From assembly GCA_963281255.1 (NCBI GenBank), contig OY725500.1, forward strand, positions 2,537,184 to 2,601,183: a stretch of DNA of 64,000 nucleotides, read 5' to 3'. Every line of letters starts with the position of its first letter. The first letter of the stretch is position 1. The position numbers were made by a program, and so were the translations under genes. Source of the DNA: Aphrocallistes beatrix. Lineage: Eukaryota > Porifera > Hexactinellida > Sceptrulophora > Aphrocallistidae. Shown here one piece after another: positions 44,847 to 56,986 of the stretch. The notes below the pieces were generated by a model. It did no database searches, was not told where the DNA came from, and saw only the letters and a program-made list of their open reading frames with translations.

Positions 44847-45089
44847 AGATATTTTCCAATCTAAAATTATGCAAATTTCCAAAATACTGTTGAATAATTC
44901 TACTGAAGACTGCTTAGATTGCTTAGATTCTAGTCAGTTATCTAAAGCAATATACGTACTATGGATTAAAACACTAAGAACGGCAATTGATGAAAAAATT
45001 TCTAGGAGTGCGCATAAAATCCCACTTCTACTAGTATTTAAAATAAATTTTTATCCACAATCATACCCATTGAATTGGCACCTACTAAA
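44847..45089 (+). CDS. possible internal exon, unknown protein
   Basis: A TTCCAG acceptor (44845-44846) precedes an open frame through ATG 44869 that runs to a possible AAAGGTGACA donor near 45089, or to a stop at 45097 if unspliced. The peptide looks like paired helices (KIMQISKILLNNSTEDCLDCL, SSQLSKAIYVLWIKTLRTAI). It is single-copy in the window and lies between, not within, recognised repeats. I do not recognise it and have found no partner exons. Confidence 0.25.
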
Positions 45090-45226
45090 GGTGACATAAC
45101 GGTAAACTATTTTGAATTTCCAAAAGCTGTTTCGTACGAATATTAAGAATACATATATGAATTTGAAAATAGACAAAACTTCAAATCTAAAATTTCAAAA
45201 AAAAAAAGGGTTAGCTACCAGTACTA

Positions 45227-45712
45227 GCCTTAAGTTTAGATATTAAGAATAATGTAAATGAGGTATTAAAAATGAATAATATCATTCACAAGCATTTATT
45301 CGCATTTATATTGATGATTTAGGTATATTCCATCCAAATATTTGGAGAAAATAGCAAATGTACACTGAAAATCCACAAATTTCCTTGAGGCCCTTAACCC
45401 CGAATATTTTGAGAAAATTGTGAATAATAATTAATGTTCCTGGCACTACGAAGTATAACCCATCAGTTTAGAATGAATAAAGAGCTTTCAAAAAGTATAT
45501 TAGGCAGTTAGAACGAAAATCTACGACTTTTAGTTCCCAAGTTAGGATTTTCGAAAAATGCTACGTCATCACACGACAAAAATCCAAAACTTAACATTCC
45601 ATAGGATGTAGTGCAAATTTTATCAATGAATAATATATCTACCCTTATAAAAAGTATATTAGGAATTGAGAACTAAGAATGTGGGCTTATATTCACAGAG
45701 ATAGGATTTCGA
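45227..45712 (+). repeat. T1 family internal fragment
   Basis: From AGTTTAGATATTAAGAATAATG to AGGATTTCGACAAATAC the sequence follows the middle of T1 (e.g. AAAAAGTATATTAGGAATTGAG at 45648), with moderate divergence. Both termini are missing. Confidence 0.7.
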
Positions 45713-45714
45713 CA

Positions 45715-45905
45715 AATACTGATGAGACGGACTTCTACTTCTTGATAACAGACTATGGCTTGAATCAGCTTGAGATAGGTTCGATTTAGCTTGAGAGATA
45801 TACTTGACTTAGCTTAGCTTGAGAGACAGGCTTGACTTAACATGAGACAGACTTGGCTTCGCTTGAGAGACAGACTTGACCTGAGACGTCATAGGGGAGC
45901 AATAT
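45715..45905 (+). repeat. degenerate tandem repeat of ~20-26 bp
   Basis: Six or so units of the form GAGACAGACTTGACTTAGCTT with variation lie between 45722 and 45890 (GAGAGATATACTTGACTTAGC, GAGAGACAGGCTTGACTTAAC, GAGACAGACTTGGCTTCGC). No open frame runs through it. Confidence 0.65.
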
Positions 45906-46148
45906 ACTTCTACGAGTAATAAGGAACAATCACACACTCTGCCCTTCCAATAGGATATAGTCACACATTTCGGACCTCTACAGCATGATGAAGTAGACTA
46001 GGCTTTCGATGTTAATTTGGGGCACTTCTAAATAAATTGCATTTATCCAAATTAAATAAGGTTCTTATGCACATATTTTTGGAGTAAAGAGGATTGCATT
46101 CACTAAAATAGGGGAAGGTAAACACTTTTTCGTAGTCTTTTAAATTAA

Positions 46149-48085
46149 GGATACCGCCCTCGAAAAAACATATGATTTGCATTTCAGCATACGATGAAAG
46201 TAGTGCTATAAGAGATGTTAAGCGTGGGGAGGTATCTCCATCAAGAAATACTGGCACATTCCAAACCATTTTTGATTCTCATTTCTATATTTTGATATAC
46301 AGTGTCTCAAAGTCTGTTTTTTTAATTTTCCGCTAGCACATCTTAATGGTAGAAATTTAGGCACTCAATGAATTGTTTAGGACATACCAAGGAATCAAAC
46401 GCTTCCAAATTCGAATCATAGATAGTCTACCATATTTGCAACTTCATAGGACCAGAAGAAAGTTAAAATGACAAATATTGTAAATTTTATCGGTGTCCGA
46501 AAAAAAAGGGCCAAAAAACGGCGAAAAATGTCTGTTTTTTGGGGGAAATCATGAATAATATCACCGAGTTAGAATATATCCAAAAAATGGTGGTCCTACG
46601 TTCATCGCCTAATGATATGAAACAACTCTTAAATTTTCAAACTTCTATCTCAAATCAAATTTGAGAAATAATTCTGTAAAGACGATCAATTTTGAAATTT
46701 TAAAGTCCCGAGATATAGACATTTTAAGTTTAGGTGTTAAGAAGAATGTAAAATGAGTTATTAATAATGCACATAAGCATCCACAGACATTTATTCGCAT
46801 CCATACTGCTGATTTAGGTATATTAAAGCCAAATATTTACCAAAAATAGCAAAAGTACCCTGAAAATCCACAAATTTCCTTGAGGCCCCTAACTCCGAAT
46901 ATTTTGAGATAATTGTAGATAATATTTCATATTCCTGGCATTGCGAAGTATAATCTATCAGTTTAGAATGAATAAAAAGCTTCCAAAAAGTATATTAGGA
47001 AGTTAGAGCGAAAGTCTACGACTTTTAGTTTCGAAGTTAGGATTTTCGAAAAATGCTACGTCATCATATGACAAAAATTTAAAACTTAACATTCCATAGG
47101 GTGTAGTGCAATTATTATCAAAGAATCATATATGTACACTCATAAAAAGTATATTAGGAAGTGAGAACTAAGAATTTGGACTTGTATTTATAAAGATAGA
47201 GAGATATCTCTTTTTGGACCCTAAATGGGGGTTTTTGACCGAATCTGCGAGGTCCAAGGCCAGAACTTTCAAAATAATTATCAAAAGTTCTCCAATTTTT
47301 CTGTACATATTATTAACAGCAAATGTATTCACTATTTAGCATAATAGCTAAATTTGGACACATATTTAATGATTAGATTCGCCATTTTCTTATAGATTCA
47401 AAGTTCTCCATAGAATTTGTATTACAATTAAATCAATGATAAGTCGAGAATTATTTATTTTTTGACAAAGGAATGGTCGAGGAACCTATATATTTTCGCA
47501 TATATCCTTTTATTTAAGGATATAATATATTATATATCTACAATAGTTTTTAAGATATGACATCGGCCTCTTTCGGAACTTAGACTGATATTATGGCCGA
47601 ACTTTACCTATAATATGCGATATCTCAAGAACAAATGGTCGGATCTGAACAAATTTTTTTTAAACCATCAGAATTTTATTTCTGACCCAGGGATCGTTAA
47701 ATATCTGAGATCAAACTTGCGATTTCCCGAGGATTATATAAATGAACTCCCTTATAGAGCTATTTTGTTTGGATTTTATTTGCCCATTCTTTTAAATCTT
47801 TGTGTTTTATAATCTCCAAAGGTGCTAAAACAATGTTAAGGTTCATATCATTAAAAAAATATCAAATAAGTTAAAAACTAATTGGTAAATGAGTTAAAAT
47901 CCTCTAATAATTTTTCAATTTTTATTAACGCTAAACTTTAGGGGGTTATTTCGCAAAAAATAAAAGAAAATGCCGTCCAAATAGTCCTATCAGATGGTAG
48001 ACCGATCAGTAATACAATGAAATTAGCAATAAAACATTTTGCAGTATTTTTTCACGCCAGGCAAGATTTTTCGAGGGCGGTATCC
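46149..48085 (+). mobile_element. T1 family element (1937 bp), intact TTAA flanks
   Basis: TTAA at 46145-46148 and 48086-48089. Ends GGATACCGCCCTCGAAAAA and TTTTTCGAGGGCGGTATCC are perfect inverted repeats of 19 bp. It is nearly identical to the copy at 52088-54017 over its whole length, so both are recent. There is no transposase; the short frames (46012-46269 -, 47615-47812 +) are not conserved as proteins between copies. Confidence 0.9.
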
Positions 48086-48089
48086 TTAA

Positions 48090-48639
48090 GTCAATTGTTT
48101 AAAACAAACTTGAGTATGTGCATGATTCTAGAATAATTACATTACTTAAGTCTTAAGAAACCACTCACCCTTGGAATCTTGTTGTTTTGGTAGTCTTCAC
48201 AGGTCTTGGAATGGCTGGATACAATTTTCACGAAGAGTACCATCTTCTGGTAAATAAAACACTTAATGAAGTGTTCTAATCTCTGTAATTGGAAGTAAAG
48301 CCAGGCGCTACACAAGACATCTCGTCCAAATATTAATGAATGCAATTAGTGTTGTCAAATGAGATTATAAATGAGTAATATAAATGATAGACAATAAAAC
48401 AATACGTAAGTGTAATACACTAGTGTTATATGTGAAGTAAATATAAATATTGGTTACATAATATTTTCAAAATGAATCTTTAATCAACCCATGAACACAA
48501 AATATGTAATTATTGTATAGTTGATAATAAAAGTATTGATTAATTTAGCGGTTTTAGGATTGAATATACTAAGCAATCCATGGTACTATTTTTTAGTGAC
48601 TGCCATTGCCTTATGTAGAGAATGCTATGGCTAAACTTT
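48090..48639 (-). other. AT-rich gap with a weak minus-strand exon-like frame
   Basis: On the minus strand 48345-48170 is open (FGRDVLCSAWLYFQLQRLEH, KMVLFVKIVSSHSKTCEDY) and reaches AAGGGTGAGT, a good donor consensus. It is single-copy here, with no recognisable domain. It could be an exon of an unknown host gene, but the evidence is thin. Confidence 0.2.
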
Positions 48640-48780
48640 AGGGGGTTAACTCATAAAAATCAAAATAAATACCGTCCAACTAGTACGATCAGATGGTAGT
48701 CCACTCAGTAATACAATGGAATTAACAATAAAAATATTTGGCGTTTTCTTACGTCAGGCAAAGTTTTTAGTCTTTCGATT
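48640..48780 (+). repeat. T1 family 3' fragment
   Basis: GGCTAAACTTTAGGGGGTTA ... CAGTAATACAATGGAATTAAC ... TTACGTCAGGCAAAG matches the last ~140 bp of T1 without the terminus. Confidence 0.65.
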
Positions 48781-49655
48781 AGGAATGATATGACTTAAGT
48801 GTTCAGTACAAAACCCCCGGGACGATATATTAAAAACAAAAGCATAGTATATATGAAACTTACAACAAATTAAATATTATACTGTTCATTATTTTGTTCT
48901 CTCTTTATGAAATGAGTGTGAAAAGTTTGTGAATCATTTCAAATTTTGTTTCAAATTATCCAGAAGAAAGCATGGTGCATTTCCAAAATTCTAAAATCAA
49001 TTGCTTTTCTCGATCATTATGAAATTTCACAAATAACACAAGGCTCCAAATCTGGTTAGAAAAACCGAAACCAATCGGAAAAATAATTTGTGTAGCTCCA
49101 CTGGTACAGACACAAGCATTATAAACTCTGCAGAAGAAATTTTTAGATCCTCTAGAAATGTGTTTATTCATTTAAAAACTTGATTAAAGAGATCGTGGAA
49201 TATTCAAGGAATAATAGTGCCTATAAATGTGACCTATGTAACCGAACACTGCATGGTTGAAGGAGTTATAGATATGGGACATTTCGCTTCAAAAATGTGT
49301 CCTTTTTAGAGCGACACCAGGTGGTAAGTGGCGGAATATTAGTTTTAAAATTCATAAATCGATATTAATGTTTAGAAACATTTCAGAGATATAAAAATGA
49401 TTTAAAAAGGCCTTTTGGCAATTTTTTGATAAAAAAACAAAATGGCCATTGGATAGGCAAACGTTAAGTGGTTTCAAGTACTTAAATAATTATTAAATAC
49501 TGAATGTAAAGAGACAAATGAGTATAGGTGCCTAAAGACTGACTAGGATTTCACATAATGATATATATAATACTCGTATATATAGTACGTAATCTAAGTT
49601 TGCTGATACTAGACTAGCTGAACACCCACTAAAAGTAGGTCAAGTATCTGTAACA
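48781..49655. other. no firm gene; T2 fragment at 49255-49470
   Basis: AGTTATAGATATGGGACATTTCGC ... GCGACACCAGGTGGTAAGTGGC ... ATTGGATAGGCAAACG (49264-49465) is the 3' part of a T2 element. The 71-codon minus-strand frame at 48956-49171 has no recognised motif. Confidence 0.45.
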
Positions 49656-51550
49656 TCATCCTATTTTCGGTTCTTCCTTCAGCTGTCTCAAAATCGAGTA
49701 GCCCGAAAGATAAGCCGGCTTCCCATGGATAGTTTCTATGCTGTATGTTAGAATGGCTAATTTATGGTTCTTCATCCCTATTTCCCTCTCTTTCGGCTTA
49801 TCTAACCACTCCGTCGCGGTTGCCAGGCGCTGTTTCATGCCTTTCTTTCTCAAGTGAGTAGTCAGTGGCATAGTCCTATCAGGGTTATTCTCCTCCTCCA
49901 CAATGTACCTCTCTTCCTCAACGCTCTCCTTGTTTCCAGGTATGTTCTTGAGTCTTACTGGGCCACAAGAGCCGGGCATCCTTACTACAGTTGTTTAATA
50001 GCCTACGTATTCCTTACAATTGTTTAGATGTATCAATTTGTCTCGTGTGGATAGACATAACTTCACATCGGGTCCACTCCACTTGACAACTGTGTAGGGA
50101 CCTTCAAAACGCGGTGCTAAGGAGGTTTGCATCATGTTCTTTTTGAGCATTACACGACTACCCACCTGGAGTTGAGAGGTGTGTCTACCTACGTTCGGCC
50201 TGAGTCGTGCTACGTAGAGTTTACTGCTTCTCTCGTAGATTCCCTAAGTATTCCTCTTAAGAGTTGGCCTCACCGACTAGAGCGTCTCGAACAAGGGTCC
50301 ATGGGAATCTAGGTTGAAATCCACGGATCCATACATGAGGAGAAATAGAATTTGTAGCATTCATCATCCTGTTACAGTGCAAGGATACCTCTAACAACAG
50401 GGACGGCCACGAAACTCTGAGGAGCAGTATATCGTGCTGTAAGCATCGTATTACTTGTTTGACCAATCCTATATTGTATTCTGCCATCCCATCGGCTTCG
50501 GGATGGTATTGCGTGCTCCTCTTCTTTTTTTACTCCTTGTGAATGACAGCACTTTTAACATTCTCTCCATCAGTGCTACTTCCTCGAAGTGATTGAAGTG
50601 TCTTTTTAATAAAAAGGTGATGTTGCGAATGGACTGCTTCCAGTACTGTAACGTTTAACTTTGGGGAACAATAATTATGTTTTCGAATGGTAACATTCCA
50701 TTTAGAACCTTGAATTTATTTTCTACCTTCCTTAGTTATCCCTTGTTTAAATTCCCTCTTTGCAATTTGCTTGTGCATCAGAGATCACTGGATCATCTCT
50801 TGGCCTTCTTTTGACCTTCTATTGTAGGGATTCTTCCGACCGTACTACTCTATATTATATATTCATTTCAAAAACTTTCTCTACATTCACTACCTCATCT
50901 AACTCCAGGTTGGCTTTACGGGTCAGATAATCGGCAACGAAATTATCCGCGCCAGCTCTCATTTCTACACATGTGGCATGCCTTGTAACTCCATGAACCA
51001 GCGAGCAAAGTGGGTTTGAGGTCTTTGAGGTCGAGCGGGGTCTGAAGTCGAGCAGATACAACCCTGTATTTGTCCTTTCTGAGTTGAAGACCAGCGGTCT
51101 CTAAGCTTTGAAATAAAGCCTGAAGGTGGGATAGATTTTCTTCGAAATTTCTGGGAAAAATGTCAACAAAACCTTCTGAATTATTATCTTCCTCGTAGTG
51201 CCCGGTCCAATTGTATTTAAAAGGTAGATTGGCTATTACATAAGCCGAAAGTCATTACTATAATTTCGAATAAACCTTATGGAGAGTGGAAGGCCGTTTT
51301 CTCGACATCCTGATCACGTATCAGTACTGTCCAATAAGCGCTTGCAACTTCTAGATTCGTAAAGAAGCGGCTACCTTTCAGCTTATCGAATATAATCTGG
51401 GGGCTAACTAGGTAGGCTATATAAATCACGTTTGGTTACTGCGTTCAGGCGTCGGCAGTCTACGGCGAATCGAAGGCCATATCCTTTCTCTTTACTAGTA
51501 CAACGTCGGAACTCCAAGGTTAGTTACTAGGCTGGGACATCGGTGGTTGG
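49656..51550 (-). pseudogene. Ty3/gypsy retrotransposon pol remnant
   Basis: Reading the minus strand from about 51550: a reverse transcriptase start (SDVVLVKRK, then RLNAVTKRDLY in a shifted frame), then FFTNLEVASAYWTV, KTAFHSP and VMTFGLCNSQSTF. The last is the usual PFGL.NAP.TF block, with M retained. A jump follows to the end of RNase H (GADNFVADYLTR, near 50930), so most of RNase H is deleted. Then comes integrase: DGMAEYNIGLVKQV and MNATNSISPHVWIRGFQPRFPW (50500-50290), the C-terminal KKNMMQT..APRFEGPYTVVKWSGPD (50150-50070), and a charged tail to 49656. The catalytic YxDD box region is degraded and integrase D,D is absent. No LTRs or gag found. Dead copy. Confidence 0.8.
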
Positions 51551-51939
51551 CACTCATCATCGAGTTGAGCTGACGATTTATCTCCGTCTCCCAACTCGGC
51601 GGCACTCTGCGTGGTCTCGTGCTATGTAGGGGCTAGTGGCTAGTGGCTTATGACGATAGCGTGTTTTACACTTGTTTTATTTAAATTTACTATAATCACA
51701 AACAATTTACTAAACTACAAGCTAGCTTAGTTCGCCTAGGTTGTCTGCGATTGCGAGAGAAGATGCTCTGTTAATCGGCTGTGAGCGATTTTATTCTTAG
51801 TTTTTATCTTCGCTCCAACACTGAGCTGATTTGCTCCCCCACCTCCGTGCAGGTACCTTCCTCAAGTTCCTCGTCCTGATTGATAACTTGAGCTCTAGGT
51901 AATGGGGTGTCTCCTTCAATCTTCAAATAAAATTTGAAA
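51551..51939. other. gypsy-flanking sequence without clear feature
   Basis: 51551-51650 still looks coding-like on the minus strand, probably more pol. The rest shows nothing definable, and I could not identify an LTR. Confidence 0.3.
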
Positions 51940-52083
51940 AATTTGCAATTTTTTCATGGAATGTTGCTGCATTTTAGGGTTGCCATGGAAACGTGTTTTG
52001 GTCAGTTGAGATCATATCTTGAAAGCCGCAAGAGCAAGACATTCAGATGTAATTCCATCTGATAGCGAATAGACTACTTCCTA
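51940..52083. repeat. CATAG-foldback fragment
   Basis: TTTTTTCATGGAATGTTGCTGC, GGGTTGCCATGGAAACGTGTTTTGGTCAG and ATAGACTACTTCCTATTAAG are the central part of one foldback arm. The adjacent T1 element inserted at its TTAA. Confidence 0.7.
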
Positions 52084-52087
52084 TTAA

Positions 52088-54017
52088 GGATACCGCCCTC
52101 GAAAAAACATATGATTTGCATTACAGCATACGATGGAAGTAGAGCTATAAGAGATGTTAAGCGTGGGGAGGTATCTCCATCAAGAAATACTGGCACATTC
52201 CAAACCGTTTTTGATTCTCATTTCTAGATTTTGAGATACAGTGTCTCAAAGTCTGTTTTTTTAATTTTCCGCTAGCACATCTTAATGGTAGAAATTTAGG
52301 CACTCAATGAATTGTTTAGGACATACCAAGGAATCAAACGCTTCCAAAATCGAATCATAGATAGTCTACCATATTTCCAACTTCATAGGACCAGAAGAAA
52401 GTTAAAATGACAAATATTGTAAATTTTATCGGTGTCCGAAAAAAAAGGGCGAAAAATGTCTGTTTTTTTTGGGAAATCATGAATAAAATCACCGAGTTAG
52501 AATATATCCAAAAAATGGTGGTCCTACGTTCATCGCCTAATGATATGAAACAACTCTTGAAATTTTCAAACTTCTATCTCAAACCAAATTTGAGAAATAA
52601 TTCTGTAAAGACGGTCAATTTTGAAATTTAAAAGTCCCGAGATATGGAGATTTTAAGTTTAGGTGTTAAGAAGAATGTAAAATGAGTTATTAATAATGCA
52701 CATAAGCATCCACAGACATTTATTCGCATCCATACTGCTGATTTAGGTATATTAAAGCCAAATATTTACTAAAAATAGCAAAAGTACCCTGAAAATCCAC
52801 AAATTTCCTTGAGGCCCCTAACTCCGAATATTTTGAGATAATTGTAGATAATATTTAATATTCCTGGCACTGCGAAGTATAATCTACCAGTTTAGAATGA
52901 ATAAAAAGCTTCCAAAAAGTATATTAGGAAGTTAGAGCGAAAGTCTACGACTTTTAGTTTCGAAGTTAGGATTTTCGAAAAATGCTACGTCATCATATGA
53001 CAAAAATTTAAAACTTAACATTCCATAGGGTGTAGTGCAATTATTATAAAAGAATCATATATGTACACTCATAAAAAGTATATTAGGAAGTGAGAACTAA
53101 GAATTTGGACTTGTATTTATAAAGATAGAGAGATATCTCTTTTTGGACCCTAAATGGGGGTTTTTGATCGAATCTGCGAGGTCCAAGGCCAGAACTTTCA
53201 AAATAATTATCAAAAGTTCTCCAATTTTTCTGTACATATTATTAACGGCAATTGTATTCACTATTTAGCATAATAGCTAAATTTGGACACATATTTAATG
53301 ATTAGATTCGCCATTTTCTAATAGATTCAAAGTTCTCCATAGAATTTGTATTACAATTAAATCAATGATAAGTCGAGAATTATTTATTTTTTGACAAAGG
53401 AATGGTCGAGGAACCTATATATTTTCGCATATATCCTTTTATTTAAGGATATAATATATTATATATCTACAATAGTTTTTAAGATATGACATCAGCCTCT
53501 TTCGGGACCTTAGAGGGATATTATGGCCGAACTTTACCTATAATATGCGATATCTCAAGAACAAATGGTCGGATCTGAACTGATTTTTTTTTGAAACGAT
53601 CATAATTTTATTTTTGACCCAGGGATCGCTAAATATCTGAGATCAAACTTGCGATTTCCCGAGGATTATATAAATGAACTCCCTTATAGAGCTATTTTGT
53701 TTGGATTTTATTTGCCCATTCTTTTAAATCTTTGTGTTTTATAATCTCCAAAGGTGCTAAAACAATGTTAAGGTTCATATCATTAAAAAAATATCAAATA
53801 AGTTAAAAATTAACTGGTAATTGAGTTAAAATCCTCTAATAATTTTTCAATTTTTATTAACGCTAAACTTTAGGGGGTTATTTCGCAAAAAAGAAAAGAA
53901 AATGCCGTCCAAATAGTGCTATCAGATGGTAGACCGATCAGTAATACAATGAAATTAGCAATAAAACATTTTGCTGTTTTTTTTTACGCCAGGCAAGATT
54001 TTTCGAGGGCGGTATCC
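52088..54017 (+). mobile_element. T1 family element (1930 bp), intact TTAA flanks
   Basis: TTAA at 52084-52087 and 54018-54021, with 19-bp perfect terminal inverted repeats. The insertion site is inside a CATAG foldback arm, whose undisturbed sequence (CTATTAAGC) is seen at about 16725 and 35885. It is almost identical to 46149-48085. No transposase. Confidence 0.9.
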
Positions 54018-54024
54018 TTAAATG

Positions 54025-54350
54025 GTGAAATAGTAACCACTATGGGTAGCACCTAGTGCTGGCCTTAAAATCTCTATATCTCGGGAGTTTAAAATTTCAA
54101 AATTGACCGTCTTTAAAAAATAAAAAGTTAAAATTGGTTTAAGATAGAGGTTTGAAAATTTCAAGAGTTGTTTCATATCATTAGGCGATAAACGTAGGAC
54201 CACTCGATTTTCGATATCATATTATAACTTTTTGATTTTATTCCTTACTTACAAAAAAACACGTTTTTCACCGTTTTTTTGATATTTTTATTTTCAGACA
54301 CCAATGAAATTACAATTTTTCTCATTTTAGCTTTCTTTTGGTCCTATGAG
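54025..54350 (-). repeat. T1 family internal fragment, inverted
   Basis: The complement of the T1 interior (AGTTGTTTCATATCATTAGGCGA, GAAAATTTCAAGAGTTG). It directly follows the T1 copy ending at 54017, after a short unrelated stretch. Confidence 0.65.
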
Positions 54351-54417
54351 ATAGTAAATATGATTGACTTTTTAAAACCAAATTAAAACTCGATTAATGT
54401 GTATGTGTATATATATA

Positions 54418-54888
54418 CGGTACCCAGACAAAAGTATTTTCACTTCATTATCTCACGTTGATTTAATACTTAAATGGGTCTATTTATGAAGATTTAAACT
54501 CCGAAACGGTAAGTGATACAACTAATCGGGTTTCAGATTCGAAATCTTCGCATTCGAATTAGTTATTGTAGGATATTTGTAATATATTGCTCAACCCAAT
54601 GAGTAAAATTATCAACCTGTGACACAAGAAGTAGTCATCACCATAATGTATAGTGATAAAAAGGGACATATGTGGCACAAGGTGGCAGTGATTGATAATT
54701 TGAAAACATTGAGAATTAATAATTTATTAGAAATATCCTACAATAAATAATTCAAATGCGAAGATTTCGAATCTGAAACCCGATTAGTTGTATCACCGTT
54801 TCGGAGTTTTAATCTTCATAAATAGACCCATTTAGTGTTAAATCAACGTGAGATAATGAAGTGTGCAAATACTTTTGTCTGGGTACTG
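54418..54888. mobile_element. 471-bp Tc1/mariner-type foldback MITE
   Basis: The ends CGGTACCCAGACAAAAGTA and TACTTTTGTCTGGGTACTG are inverted and flanked by TA (54416-54417, 54889-54890). The inverted arms extend about 170 bp each (CTCCGAAACGGTAAGTG pairs with its complement CCGTTTCGGAG). The interior is related to part of the hAT insert at 12905-13140. No coding capacity. Confidence 0.85.
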
Positions 54889-56008
54889 TATATATACAGT
54901 CGACTCCGCTTAAGGTTTGCCTGTCCTATAATAGCTAACTTTTGACTTTTTCAACCGATTCATTAAATTTTTTCAGTGCCGATTTGAATCGCAGAGTTAT
55001 CGGCAAAACTGCATTAATAGCCCGCGTTGCGGCCCACGTGCAGCCCGCGTTGCGGCCCACGTTGCGTCCAAAATGCCTCTATCCATACCCATCCCGAGTG
55101 CACGCCCCTGTATTGCGGCCCGCCACTACGTAAATGGTATGAAGCAGTTGCGCCCCGAAGTAAATATAGTTGGACAGCCCTGATCTAACTAATGAACAGA
55201 TATATTTTTGAAATTTTTAAAATTGTTAAAAAATCAAACTAAAACACCCGAGGAATTTTTTTAGCAATTTTTTTAAGCAATTTTGACACTATTTTTTTCA
55301 TAATTCTCTTTTTATTCGTAATATCAAAATTCTGTCTGTTCATTACGTTCTACTCTTCGAGATCTATTCAAAACCGTTTAGTTTTCGCTTATATGTTGAA
55401 TTTGCAAAAGGTTATCACATTTATAATTGCTGAAAAAAAGTCTCAGAAAATAGGATTTAGAAAATATTTATATATGTCCCTCGATTTTCATTAGTTTTAA
55501 CTGCTTTGGAATATTCAATAACATGCAAATATCCTTATTGGACAACTTATAGCAGTACTTAACTTCAAAATATGGTATATCAAAAATTTTCACAATTAAA
55601 AGTGTAAAAACTGGTCATTGATGACTGGTCACCCAAAAATAACCACTTTCGATAGTATCCGCCTGAATCCAAATCATAACTTCTTTGAACCATGTCAGAT
55701 CATCATTTAAATTCTGAATTCCTGTCCCGCATTGAATTTCCAGCAATTTGATGTATATATTGACCATATTTGGAGAATTTAGGTTTTATTGCCCGTGCCT
55801 AGCAACGACCAGGAATTTTTTCACATTCCTGGCCGTTGCTAGGAACCCGCAGCCAAAAAATTCTCCAAATGTGTCCAATATATATATCGAATAATTTAGC
55901 ATTAAAATGATGATCAAACATAAGTTCAAGGAAGTTATGGATATGAGACATTTCGCTTTAAATTGTATCCTTTTTTGGGCGACACCAGGTGGTACAGTAT
56001 TGAAATAT

Positions 56009-56986
56009 CCTTACTATTAAAACTCGATTAATGTATATTTATTTAGATATATATAATTACAAGCGCGCTTCGCTTGCTTACGCTGTGCGGCTGGCGGACA
56101 CTTCCTGTCCGCCGGAGGCTCCCTTCGGTCGCCTGGACGTGACATCGGTTAATTATAAGGGAGATATCATCTCTAAATATGTCCATCTTAGTTTTAAAAT
56201 CGATATCAGTCGAAAAAACACCAAATTTGTCGATTTATAAATTTTGATGAGTAATGATGACGTCATAGCAAAGTGCTGAGTCATCATTTTTTGATGATGG
56301 TTGTATCATATGTAAGGTATGTTAGTATACAGATTCTATTAAAATTTCAGCCTTCTATCTCCTATAATGGCTGAGTTATTCCCGAATAACTGTGTTGCTT
56401 AACTTTTTAAAATGTGACAATGACGTCATAATTCCATGATGAGTCGACATTTTGCTCTGAGCTCAGAACTTACTGGAGCCATAGTCAAAAGACTCCCACA
56501 TGCCAAAAATCAGCTTTCTGCGCCCGGCGGTTTCTTCAATCAATTCGTTACAGATATATATATATAACGAATTGATTGAAGAAACTGCCGGGCGCAGAAA
56601 GCTTTTTTGGCATGTGGGAGTCTTTTGGCTATGGCGCCATTATAGGAGATAGATGGTTGAAATTTTAATAGAATATGTATACTAATATACCTCACATATA
56701 ATGCAACTATCATCAAAAAATGATGACTCATCACTTTGTTATGACGTCATCATTACTCATCAAAATTTTTATAATTGACAAATTGGGTGATTTTTCGAGT
56801 GATATCGATTTTAAAACTAAGATGGACATAATTAGAGTGATATCTCCCTAATAATTAACCAATGCCACCTCCAGGCGACCGAAGGGAGCCACCCGCGGAC
56901 ACAAAGTGTCCGCCAGCCGCGGCAGCGCAAGCAAGCGAATATAGAAATAAATATACATTAATCGAGTTTTAATAGTAAGGATATAT
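56009..56986. repeat. two family D units head to head, closed by inverted D ends
   Basis: ATCCTTACTATTAAAACTCG at 56011 and its complement TTAATCGAGTTTTAATAGTAAGGAT at 56960-56986 bound this block. Inside are one minus unit (56061-56560) and one plus unit (56562-56940, with an internal deletion) facing each other across (TA)n. The hairpins GGCGGACACTTCCTGTCCGCC (56093) and GCGGACACAAAGTGTCCGC (56893) are both present. Confidence 0.75.
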
